Notes: a model not told the origin generated them from the letters alone. A stretch of 6,057 nt of DNA from Bacteroidota bacterium (GCA_023434665.1 JAEYSM010000066.1:1-6057); one strand, 5' to 3'; shown: positions 1 to 5,828, counted from the first letter of the stretch. Numbers and translations: made by a program.

Positions 1-1
1 T

Positions 2-145
2 TCAATACGATTAAGTGACATAGTAACCGCTATAGATGGCACACTCTTCTATAATAAATGTGCACTGGGTTTTGACACATGCAATGATGATCAGCCCTGC
101 TCACTGCACTATAAATATAAGGATTTAGTAGAAAAAGCCACTTAA
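2..145 (+). CDS. Rrf2-family transcriptional regulator, C-terminal end (partial)
   Basis: Reading from base 2 gives 47 residues ending at TAA 143-145. The gene enters from outside the window, so its start is not visible. The fragment begins with a helix, SIRLSDIVTAIDGTLF, followed by a cysteine cluster: C20, C27 and C33 in CALGFDTC and CNDDQPC, then SLHYKYKDLVEK. This is the typical C-terminal half of Rrf2/IscR/NsrR-type winged-helix regulators, where three cysteines can hold an iron-sulfur cluster that senses iron-sulfur status, nitric oxide or redox stress. The DNA-binding half is outside the window, so target and ligand cannot be named. The protein stops about 12 residues after the LHYKY motif. 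My recollection is that many relatives run some ten residues further, so the tail may have been clipped. It overlaps the leftward gene at 125-361 by 21 bases, tail to tail. Family assignment is firm; specificity is unknown. Confidence 0.82.
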   Translation, partial: SIRLSDIVTAIDGTLFYNKCALGFDTCNDDQPCSLHYKYKDLVEKAT

Positions 146-361
146 TTTCTTTGATAAAGTTTCTTTTTGAATTGCTTTATCAAGTTGTAGTAAATCGGCA
201 ATATCTTTAATTGCTTCTTCAAGATCTCTGTTTAGGAATTCCTCTTCCAGTTCACCAGCTTCAACTCTATTATAAAGTAATATCAATAATAAAAGAGCTT
301 CTCTGCCAGGAGGCATAAGCTCATTATAATTTCTCGAAACGGTTATTAAATCATCGTTCAT
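125..361 (-). CDS. hypothetical protein, 78 residues, possibly a truncated gene
   Basis: I do not recognise this protein. It starts at ATG 361-359 and ends at TAA 127-125. The product is acidic and mainly helical by eye. It has a basic/proline stretch (MPPGREA, residues 16-22), a hydrophobic leucine-rich helix (LLLLILLY, 23-30), then amphipathic charged helices rich in E, D and L up to KKLSGFFY at the end. There is no signal peptide, since the hydrophobic run is too short and internal, and no cysteine or metal motif. Its 3' end overlaps the last codons of the Rrf2 gene. It ends abruptly after an aromatic triplet, which looks more like the middle of a domain than a natural C-terminus. It lies 63 bases downstream of the PLD-like ORF on the same strand and could share its transcript. 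It may be the N-terminal remnant of a longer gene, or simply a small conserved protein. Confidence 0.5.
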   Translation of the reverse strand: MNDDLITVSRNYNELMPPGREALLLLILLYNRVEAGELEEEFLNRDLEEAIKDIADLLQLDKAIQKETLSKKLSGFFY

Positions 362-424
362 TTAACAGAAAAGGATAAAGATAAGCTTAGGTGGCGACAA
401 AGTAAGTCATTTGTAAAATTTATC

Positions 425-655
425 CTACGAAATTTCAGTTAAAAATAACTTTTTCAATTCACGCCTACTAATGTCATTCTTGCCAAAAATGATAATAATG
501 TGAAGTTTGTGATTGTTGATGTGCTGATTTAGTAATTCCTTAAAATACTTATCCAATCTTATAAAAGGAGATACCAGCATCAAAGTTTCCTGAGCATTCC
601 ATATAATGTCGTATACAACATCTTCTAATTCCTTTCCAGTGACGAACTTTGCCAT
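425..655 (-). CDS. phospholipase D-like protein, N-terminal fragment (76 residues), likely remnant
   Basis: It starts at ATG 655-653 and stops at TAG 427-425. The sequence resembles the N-terminus of bacterial PLD-like (HKD-superfamily) proteins: an amphipathic helix (GKELEDVVYDIIWNAQE, residues 7-23), a first core strand LMLVSPFI (25-32), the helix LDKYFKELLNQHI, and a second strand LHIIIIFGKN (51-60). In full-length members the HxK(x)4D catalytic motif comes later, on a third strand. Here translation stops at residue 76 before any such motif, so the product cannot be an active PLD-type nuclease or phospholipase. The residues after GKN (DISRRELKKLFLTEIS) do not look like the usual continuation. 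I found no HKD motif in the other two frames beyond the stop, so a deletion fits better than a single frameshift. It is divergent from the restriction operon. Only a weak TAATTTAG (-7-like, minus strand 685-678) is visible upstream. Confidence 0.55.
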   Translation of the reverse strand: MAKFVTGKELEDVVYDIIWNAQETLMLVSPFIRLDKYFKELLNQHINNHKLHIIIIFGKNDISRRELKKLFLTEIS

Positions 656-680
656 TTTTAGTGAACTTTTAGGGGTGCTA

Positions 681-719
681 AATTAAAAAGTAGAATCTAA
701 AATAAAATGCTTTTTAATT
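681..719. repeat. 10-bp inverted repeat in the divergent intergenic region
   Basis: AATTAAAAAG (681-690) is matched exactly by CTTTTTAATT (710-719), with a 19-base spacer. It lies between the leftward PLD-like ORF and the rightward restriction operon. It could be a weak hairpin that limits read-through or a protein-binding site. In such AT-rich DNA a chance occurrence is also possible. Confidence 0.4.
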
Positions 720-767
720 ACATTTTATCAAAAATTTTAATAATCAATTTAGCTATTAATCAATTAA

Positions 768-781
768 GTTCAAATTTGAAC
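768..781. promoter_or_regulatory. 14-bp perfect palindrome, candidate operator of the restriction operon
   Basis: GTTCAAATTTGAAC reads the same on both strands over 14 bases. It lies 8 bases upstream of the -7 element at 790-797, so it covers the place where the -33 contact is expected. A dimeric helix-turn-helix repressor bound here would block polymerase, a common arrangement for toxic restriction systems. No full regulator gene is in the window: the Rrf2 fragment at 2-145 is the only regulator seen and nothing ties it to this site. Operator function is inferred from symmetry and position only. Confidence 0.5.
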
Positions 782-789
782 CATTTTCT

Positions 790-797
790 TATATTTG
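790..797 (+). promoter_or_regulatory. Bacteroidota -7 promoter element for the mcrBC-like operon
   Basis: TATATTTG matches the Bacteroidota sigma-A -7 consensus TAnnTTTG at every fixed base. The -33 region 19-21 bases upstream is poor (GTT at 768-770, inside the palindrome), suggesting a promoter that is weak or needs activation. Transcription would start about 802-805, giving a leader of roughly 15 bases before the ATG at 819. That supports 819 as the start and argues against the TTG at 795, which lies inside this element. Confidence 0.6.
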
Positions 798-818
798 TTC
801 CTACCAACAGCCATCACT

Positions 819-2774
819 ATGCCCATCCCTGAGAATATTTCCAAAAACGACATCCTTCAAGCTATTGCTAAAATTGATAAGGAAGGTATTCCTTATGATG
901 CTGATTCGCAGTATTATGATTTAATTTATAAGGAGAAACGATATCCGCCTAAAGTGGTGCTTTCTTATGCCAATATTTTTGCTAATGGCGTTGAGCTTGA
1001 TCGTGCAACTTTTGAAGGAGGCAGAAATAAAAAGAGCTTTAAGTTACTTGAAACGCTTGGTTTTAATATTGTGGATAAAGGAAAAGAGAGCGTAACACCT
1101 GATCGTTATCCTCATTTTAAAATGTTCTTTGATCAGGTAGCTTCCGAAAATATGCATACAGGGCATTTTCAACGTGAGTTTAAAGACTTGACAGTAAAGA
1201 TAGGTTTTGGACAAGGTGTACCAACCTTTGTACCTTGGATAGCTTTTTTAGCACCAGGTCATAACGTCAAAAAAGGGATATATCCAGGTATTCTGTTCTA
1301 TAAAAAATTAAATCTGCTTCTAGTTAATTATTGTGTTAGTGCCACTAATCCTCCTCCAGTGAATTGGCAGGTTACAGGTGTTGACACTGTTGAAGATTAT
1401 TTTTCTAAAAATGGTCTAGGCATGCCGCCCAAGTATAAGGAATCTTTAGTATATAAAGCTTATAAAACTGATAAGGGAATTGATATTGACTCAATTGCTG
1501 ATGATATCAATTATCTGATTAATGTTTACAAAACTCAGCTTAGTATGCCATCTACTGCACCGGCAATAATACCTCCTGTAATTACAACCACTAAAGTTGA
1601 TGAAGATGGCAATAACAAAAAAGGGAAATCTACAAAGTTCGATCCGTCCGATTTCATCAAAGACGCATATAATGCCAATCTTAAGCTCGATAGAAATGTG
1701 GCCCTAAGGTTTGTGGCTAGCTTGCTAACTAAGCCTTTTGTTATTCTAACCGGTTTATCCGGTTCAGGTAAAACCAAGATGGCATTGGCTTTTGCTCAGT
1801 GGTTGAGCCAGGGAGTAAATGGGAATGGTAGTAGTGAACAGTATTGTCTGGTACCGGTAGGGGCCGATTGGACAAATAGGGAGCCGCTTTTAGGATTTCC
1901 TAATGCATTAGATTCTAAAGATTATGTACTTCCGGATAATGGTGCTCTAGAGCTAATTATTCGAGCTATAGCGAATCCTGATAAACCTTTCTTCCTTATC
2001 CTTGATGAGATGAATTTAAGTCATGTGGAGCGCTATTTTGCCGATTTCCTGAGCGCGATGGAGTCGAAGTGTTATATTTCATTGCATTCGGGAGAGGTGA
2101 CTAAAATGGTGGAATCTGAACCTTTACCTGCGCAGATTTTACTCCCTGCAAATCTCTTTATTATCGGCACCGTAAATATTGATGAAACTACTTATATGTT
2201 CAGTCCGAAGGTGCTAGATAGGGCCAGCGTTATTGAATTTAGAGTTACTTTCGAGGAGATGGAGGCTTTCTTGAACGACTTTGCCCTGCTCAATATGGAC
2301 TACCTAAAATCTAAAGGAGCTCATTTGGGGTTTGATTTCGTGCGCATTGCCGCTGATGAGGTGTTAAGTGATGGGATAGACTTTATGAGCAATAACCTGC
2401 TCCAGTTCTTTAAGGTGCTTAAGAACAATGGTGCTGAGTTTGGTTACCGTAGTGCCTCTGAAATTATAAAGTATGCATCGGTGGTTCGTAAATTGGATAT
2501 TGCCTGGACGGATGATTCCATATTTGATACCACCATTGTTCAGAAGCTATTGCCAAAGGTGCATGGCTCGCGCCGTAAACTGGAGGCCGATCTAGTTTTA
2601 ATGGCTAAGCTTTGCCTGCAGGAGGGTGCACTTTTTGAAGAGATGGTTAAGAGGTATCATACCGACCGGAGCATCGATTATTCAATGGTGAAGTACCCAC
2701 TGGCTTTTGAAAAGATCATGCGTATGTATAAAAATCTACTCAGCAATAGTTTCACCAGTTTCGCTGAAGCATAA
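819..2774 (+). CDS. McrB-like AAA+ NTPase of a type IV (modification-dependent) restriction system
   Basis: This 651-residue protein is the motor and recognition subunit. Residues about 5-87 (KRYPPKVVLSYA, FEGG, LLETLGFNIV) resemble the ScoMcrA-like N-terminal head domain. Residues about 97-200 match the MrcB_N/DUF3578 domain (GFGQG, VPWIAF, GIYPGILFYKK, VSATNPPPVNW). A flexible proline/threonine/lysine linker follows (about 245-274). The AAA+ domain has Walker A GLSGSGKT (312-319), the McrB-like DWTNREPLLGFPN (350-362), Walker B LILDEMN (393-399), NIDETT (453-458) where McrB carries its NTAD GTP motif, and LDRA (466-469). In the McrBC family the N-terminus binds modified DNA and the AAA+ ring hydrolyses GTP to translocate and activate the nuclease. 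The frame also opens at TTG 795, but that codon is in the promoter, so ATG 819 is chosen. No ribosome-binding site is visible, as is usual in this phylum. Three bases separate it from its partner. Which modification it recognises is unknown. Confidence 0.9.
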   Translation: MPIPENISKNDILQAIAKIDKEGIPYDADSQYYDLIYKEKRYPPKVVLSYANIFANGVELDRATFEGGRNKKSFKLLETLGFNIVDKGKESVTPDRYPHFKMFFDQVASENMHTGHFQREFKDLTVKIGFGQGVPTFVPWIAFLAPGHNVKKGIYPGILFYKKLNLLLVNYCVSATNPPPVNWQVTGVDTVEDYFSKNGLGMPPKYKESLVYKAYKTDKGIDIDSIADDINYLINVYKTQLSMPSTAPAIIPPVITTTKVDEDGNNKKGKSTKFDPSDFIKDAYNANLKLDRNVALRFVASLLTKPFVILTGLSGSGKTKMALAFAQWLSQGVNGNGSSEQYCLVPVGADWTNREPLLGFPNALDSKDYVLPDNGALELIIRAIANPDKPFFLILDEMNLSHVERYFADFLSAMESKCYISLHSGEVTKMVESEPLPAQILLPANLFIIGTVNIDETTYMFSPKVLDRASVIEFRVTFEEMEAFLNDFALLNMDYLKSKGAHLGFDFVRIAADEVLSDGIDFMSNNLLQFFKVLKNNGAEFGYRSASEIIKYASVVRKLDIAWTDDSIFDTTIVQKLLPKVHGSRRKLEADLVLMAKLCLQEGALFEEMVKRYHTDRSIDYSMVKYPLAFEKIMRMYKNLLSNSFTSFAEA

Positions 2775-2777
2775 ACC

Positions 2778-5069
2778 ATGGCGCAGAGCTCGGATGCTAT
2801 CATAATTCCCTTGTCTATAAATGGACAGCTATTCAACCTGATGATTAGGGGTCAAAAGCCTAACTACCTAGTTGCATATAATGCCGAGGCAATAGAACAT
2901 GGAGAGGCCCCTTACCAGATCTATGAGGGTTCGTATTACGAGTATCAAATGGAGGGTAACTATTATCTAAGGTGTCCAGGTTTTGATGAAATTGTAACCC
3001 GTAGCCATTTCAAACCCTCCATGGGGCGCATAGCTCCTAACATTTATGTCGGAACCCTCGAACTTGAGGTGTTAGATCAAACAACTGATCAGGTAGTTAC
3101 CAAATTCAGCCTTGAAGTACAATCAGATAAGCTTAATTATCGCGATGATTACCGGCAAATGCTTTCAGATATCACAGAAAAGTGTGTAGACCTGTTGCTG
3201 CAACACGACTCGCCGGTGGAACAAACCATAACAAAGGATTTCACCTCTGATGCTCAGACACTTTACCAACGATTTGCCTTTATTAAATCGGTTATCAATT
3301 CACCTGAATTCAATGATTCAATACAGAAAATATTGAACTCGCCGGTAACCCGTTGGAAAGATACCGAATGTGTGAAGGATATCAGGAATATTCGGCGTAT
3401 GAATAGTGGAGCTATAAGGCAAATTGCCGGCAATAGTAACCGCATGCCTCTGCCAGTTGCTCACCCTTTGGCTAACACACTTGATTCTATCCCCATCCAT
3501 ATCACTACTACCAATAAAACCGAATCAATTGATACGCCTGAGAATAGCTTTATAAAGTTCGCCTTAGACTCATTTCTTAATCTGCTGCTTATATTCAAAT
3601 CATCTCTTAATAGCGAGCGGGTATCCAAAGAGGCCAACTTAATCATCGACAAGCTGGAGCAATACCTACAGCACTCTATGTTTAAAGAGGTATCAACGCT
3701 CAAAACGTTGCCTTTGAATAGTCCGGTACTGCAACGTAAGGAGGGCTATCGCGAAGTATTGCGGGTATGGCTGATGCTTGATCTGGCATCTAAACTCATT
3801 TGGCATGGTGGTGATGACGTTTACAAAGGTAATAAGAAGGACATAGCCATATTGTACGAATATTGGGTATTCTTCAAGCTGCTCGATATAGTAAAGTATG
3901 TCTTCAAACTGGATACCTATGTTCCGCAAAAGTTACTTCGAGAAACCGACAATGGTATCGATCTCATCTTAAAACAGGGAAATATTCTGCCAATAGAGGG
4001 ATTGTACATTTCAAACATACGCAATCTAAGAGTAACCTTCCACTACAATAAAAACTACCGTATAGCCGAAAAGTATCCTGATGGAGGATCATGGACAAGA
4101 TACCTGCGTCCCGATTACTCTATAAGCATTTGGCCTGAAGGGATTGATGCTGAAACGGCCGAACGTGAGGAGTTGATAGTACATATTCATTTTGATGCAA
4201 AGTATAAGTTAGAGAGTATTGCGGACATATTTGGTAAAAACGACACAGAAGGCAGTAAAAATGAAGAAGATGAGAAGGCTGAATTATTGCAGGAAAAGGA
4301 TGAGCAGCGCCGGGGCACATATAAGAGGGTTGATTTGTTAAAGATGCATACTTACAAAGATGCTATCAGGCGAACTGCCGGTGCCTATGTACTTTATCCA
4401 GGCACTGAAAAACCATTTACCCGCAGCGGATTTCACGAGATCATACCTGGGTTGGGAGCCTTCCCATTGCGCCCTTCCAAAACCAACGATGGAAGCAAGG
4501 CTATAGAACAATTTCTATATGCCGTATTGGAACACTTCCTAAACCGCACCTCGCAACGCGAAAAACTTGCAACTAAGGTCTACCAGATACATAAAGATGA
4601 TCCAATAATCACCAGAGAATATTTACCTGAAGCCATTGGTACCAATCGTGACTTCATTCCGGATGAAACTACGGTAATAATCGGTTATGTGAAGAACCAA
4701 GCTCATTACGATTGGATCACCAGTAAGGGTCTATATAACTTTCGCACCAATGAAGATAAAGGAGCGTTAGTGCTAAATAAAGATTTTATCAATGCCCGTT
4801 ATCTTTTACTATATCGTAAAGGAGCAACTACTTCAGGTGACATGTGGGAGATCAAAAGCAAAGGCCCCAGGCTTGTAACAAAAAAGCAATTAAATAAATC
4901 TGGTTACCCTGGAGCTAAACATGATTATTACCTGGTTATCGATATTGAGAAGGTTGATGAAAGCATTTTCAATCGGAGAGTTTTTAATGTAGCTAAAATG
5001 AAGAACTATAAGAAGGGAGGGGAGGCATTTGCGGAGAAATTGATGGAAGTGGTGGTAAAATATTGTTAA
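2778..5069 (+). CDS. McrC-like nuclease: DUF2357 plus PD-(D/E)XK domain with extra C-terminal module
   Basis: This 763-residue protein is the predicted cutting partner of the upstream McrB-like motor. Residues about 10-330 are a DUF2357-like region with beta strands first, then long helices. The nuclease (about 350-550, DUF524/PDDEXK_7-like) shows E361 in YEYW, D446 in RPDYSI, and D473-A-K475 in HFDAKYKL. These are the expected E...D...DxK metal-binding and catalytic residues, so it looks active. An acidic, glutamate- and lysine-rich insert (about 488-512) separates them from the conserved LLKMHTYKDAIRR block (520-532). Residues about 628-725 form a further alpha/beta module (VIIGYVKN, YLLLY, MWEIKSKGP, HDYYLVIDIE) that looks PUA/EVE-like, a weak resemblance. 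It is larger than E. coli McrC (about 350 residues), as is usual for this branch. ATG 2778 sits three bases after the upstream stop without a ribosome-binding site, indicating one transcript and probable coupled translation. Confidence 0.85.
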   Translation: MAQSSDAIIIPLSINGQLFNLMIRGQKPNYLVAYNAEAIEHGEAPYQIYEGSYYEYQMEGNYYLRCPGFDEIVTRSHFKPSMGRIAPNIYVGTLELEVLDQTTDQVVTKFSLEVQSDKLNYRDDYRQMLSDITEKCVDLLLQHDSPVEQTITKDFTSDAQTLYQRFAFIKSVINSPEFNDSIQKILNSPVTRWKDTECVKDIRNIRRMNSGAIRQIAGNSNRMPLPVAHPLANTLDSIPIHITTTNKTESIDTPENSFIKFALDSFLNLLLIFKSSLNSERVSKEANLIIDKLEQYLQHSMFKEVSTLKTLPLNSPVLQRKEGYREVLRVWLMLDLASKLIWHGGDDVYKGNKKDIAILYEYWVFFKLLDIVKYVFKLDTYVPQKLLRETDNGIDLILKQGNILPIEGLYISNIRNLRVTFHYNKNYRIAEKYPDGGSWTRYLRPDYSISIWPEGIDAETAEREELIVHIHFDAKYKLESIADIFGKNDTEGSKNEEDEKAELLQEKDEQRRGTYKRVDLLKMHTYKDAIRRTAGAYVLYPGTEKPFTRSGFHEIIPGLGAFPLRPSKTNDGSKAIEQFLYAVLEHFLNRTSQREKLATKVYQIHKDDPIITREYLPEAIGTNRDFIPDETTVIIGYVKNQAHYDWITSKGLYNFRTNEDKGALVLNKDFINARYLLLYRKGATTSGDMWEIKSKGPRLVTKKQLNKSGYPGAKHDYYLVIDIEKVDESIFNRRVFNVAKMKNYKKGGEAFAEKLMEVVVKYC

Positions 5070-5478
5070 GCTAACCAGTCACATAAGTTTCTCAGGGGTA
5101 AATGTGTATGCTCTTTAGAACTACTTTATATCCTCAGCGAAAGCTGTTATCTGCATCCCTGATGGAATTTCAAGAAGAATATAAAGCCACTTTCCCAAAA
5201 TTTTGCCAGTATATTCCTATAAAGCAATATTAATTGAAATGATTAAGGCATTGAAATTCAATTACATAAACACACTAAAAATTATCCTAAAAAATGCTAT
5301 ATTATTGTAATTCAGCATTATCCAGAAAAGTTATCAACAATTAAAAAGGGTTATATACTGAAAAACAGCCATTTATATAATCATTATACTTCCATATGCC
5401 TATGAATAAAGGGTTGTAAAACTTATCAACAAATTAAAAATTCGCCATTTTTCTGCTTAATTTAGGGGGCAATAGGGG
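5070..5478. other. AT-rich intergenic region after the restriction operon, no convincing gene
   Basis: No ORF over 43 codons is convincing on either strand. The longest forward one (5102-5233, 43 codons) has no recognisable features. The stretch contains short weak hairpins (CAGC-GAAA-GCTG at 5135-5146; TAATTGAA/TTCAATTA at 5231-5264) and a series of TTATC motifs described separately. No terminator is visible directly after the nuclease stop; the first strong one is at 5479-5522. Confidence 0.6.
5282..5431 (+). other. cluster of DnaA-box-like 9-mers
   Basis: Four same-direction motifs starting TTATC occur in very AT-rich DNA: TTATCCTAA (5282-5290), TTATCCAGA (5318-5326), TTATCAACA (5331-5339) and TTATCAACA (5423-5431). 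The last three each differ at one position from the DnaA box TTATNCACA. The two TTATCAACA copies are both followed by A-rich TTAAAAA. None is a perfect box and no replication gene is nearby, so an origin or DnaA-regulation role is only a possibility. Confidence 0.25.
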
Positions 5479-5522
5479 AAACCACTTTTAAGATGATTTT
5501 TTAATCCTTAAAGGTGGTTTTT
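5479..5522 (+). terminator. strong stem-loop followed by T residues (terminator and/or translational control)
   Basis: AAACCACTTTTAAG (5479-5492) pairs with CTTAAAGGTGGTTT (5507-5520) over 14 base pairs with one G-U pair and a 14-base loop. Five T residues (5518-5522) lie at its foot. This fits an intrinsic terminator for transcripts from the restriction operon, about 410 bases after its stop. The right arm also holds AGGTGG (5512-5517), a ribosome-binding-like sequence seven bases before a GTG start at 5525, so the hairpin may instead or also mask translation of the small ORF. Confidence 0.65.
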
Positions 5523-5524
5523 CT

Positions 5525-5659
5525 GTGAAAAGAAGAAGAAGAAAAAATAAGTGGTTCCAATCCTTTGAAAAATGGATTAAGAAGAAAGTCATCTTCTTCT
5601 TATTCATCTATTACATCATTGATATTGCCTGTAAGTTCATTGAATTATTGAAGAATTAA
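5525..5659 (+). CDS. small basic single-span membrane peptide, 44 residues (candidate)
   Basis: I do not recognise a family. From GTG 5525 the frame encodes 44 residues: a very basic start (MKRRRRKNKW), an aromatic amphipathic stretch (FQSFEKWIKKK, 11-21), then one hydrophobic segment (VIFFLFIYYIIDIAC, 22-36) and a short charged tail (KFIELLKN). TAA is at 5657-5659. There is no ATG in the frame, and an in-frame stop at 5489-5491 bounds it upstream. Support for GTG comes from AGGTGG at 5512-5517 with seven bases of spacing; this site is inside the stem of the hairpin at 5479-5520. A short cationic membrane peptide with a masked start resembles type I toxins or small stress-induced membrane proteins in general form only. 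Against it: Bacteroidota use such ribosome sites little, no clear promoter is seen, and 44 codons can arise by chance. Confidence 0.38.
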   Translation: MKRRRRKNKWFQSFEKWIKKKVIFFLFIYYIIDIACKFIELLKN

Positions 5660-5665
5660 AATATT

Positions 5666-5743
5666 GAAAAACACTGGTAATATGTTGTATAGTGATTTTT
5701 CCATAATCAGTTTAATCATGAGTAAATATATGAAAAACCACTA
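5666..5743. repeat. three-part inverted repeat with two possible hairpins
   Basis: The arm TAGTGATTTTTC (5690-5701) can pair with GAAAAACCACTA downstream (5732-5743; 12 bases, one mismatch) or with GAAAAACACT upstream (5666-5675; ten pairs with one bulged A). The two pairings exclude each other. It follows the small ORF stop by seven bases. It could be a weak terminator for that ORF or a repeat-element remnant. Confidence 0.3.
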
Positions 5744-5778
5744 GTTGGAGTGATTTGTGATTTGTGTCAAAGTCTCCC

Positions 5779-5828
5779 ACAAAGCTTCTCCACTTTGTCC
5801 TCCGGAACAAGGGACCGGGGATGAGGTC
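5779..5828. repeat. REP-like intergenic hairpin element
   Basis: This local GC-rich patch lies in otherwise AT-rich DNA. CTTTGTCC (5793-5800) pairs with GGAACAAGG (5804-5812), eight pairs with one G-U and one bulged A around a three-base loop. The same CTTTGT (5793-5798) also pairs exactly with ACAAAG (5779-5784). The following GGGACCGGGGATGAGGTC resembles, from memory, repetitive intergenic elements seen in many copies in Bacteroidota genomes. Copy number cannot be tested within this window. Confidence 0.35.

Noticed and set aside
656..818. A CRISPR-like, tRNA or riboswitch element in the divergent intergenic region
   Set aside because: No repeated units, cloverleaf or conserved aptamer pattern; only the palindromes and promoter reported.
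3863..4051. 62-codon forward ORF in another frame of the nuclease gene
   Set aside because: Lies wholly within the coding region with clear PD-(D/E)XK motifs; it is a shadow frame.
5135..5146. CAGC-GAAA-GCTG tetraloop hairpin
   Set aside because: Only four pairs and isolated; no wider structured RNA found around it.
5102..5233. 43-codon forward ORF (starts MCMLFRTT) after the nuclease gene
   Set aside because: No domain, no ribosome site, no promoter, and a length expected by chance in this DNA.
5231..5264. TAATTGAA / TTCAATTA inverted repeat as the terminator of the nuclease gene
   Set aside because: Stem is nearly all A-T with an 18-base loop and no T tract follows; too weak.
5239..5310. 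23-codon ORF (MIKALKFNYIN)
   Set aside because: Too short and AT-rich; likely chance.
5750..5766. GTGATTT tandem repeat (about 2.3 copies)
   Set aside because: Too short to be a meaningful repeat array.
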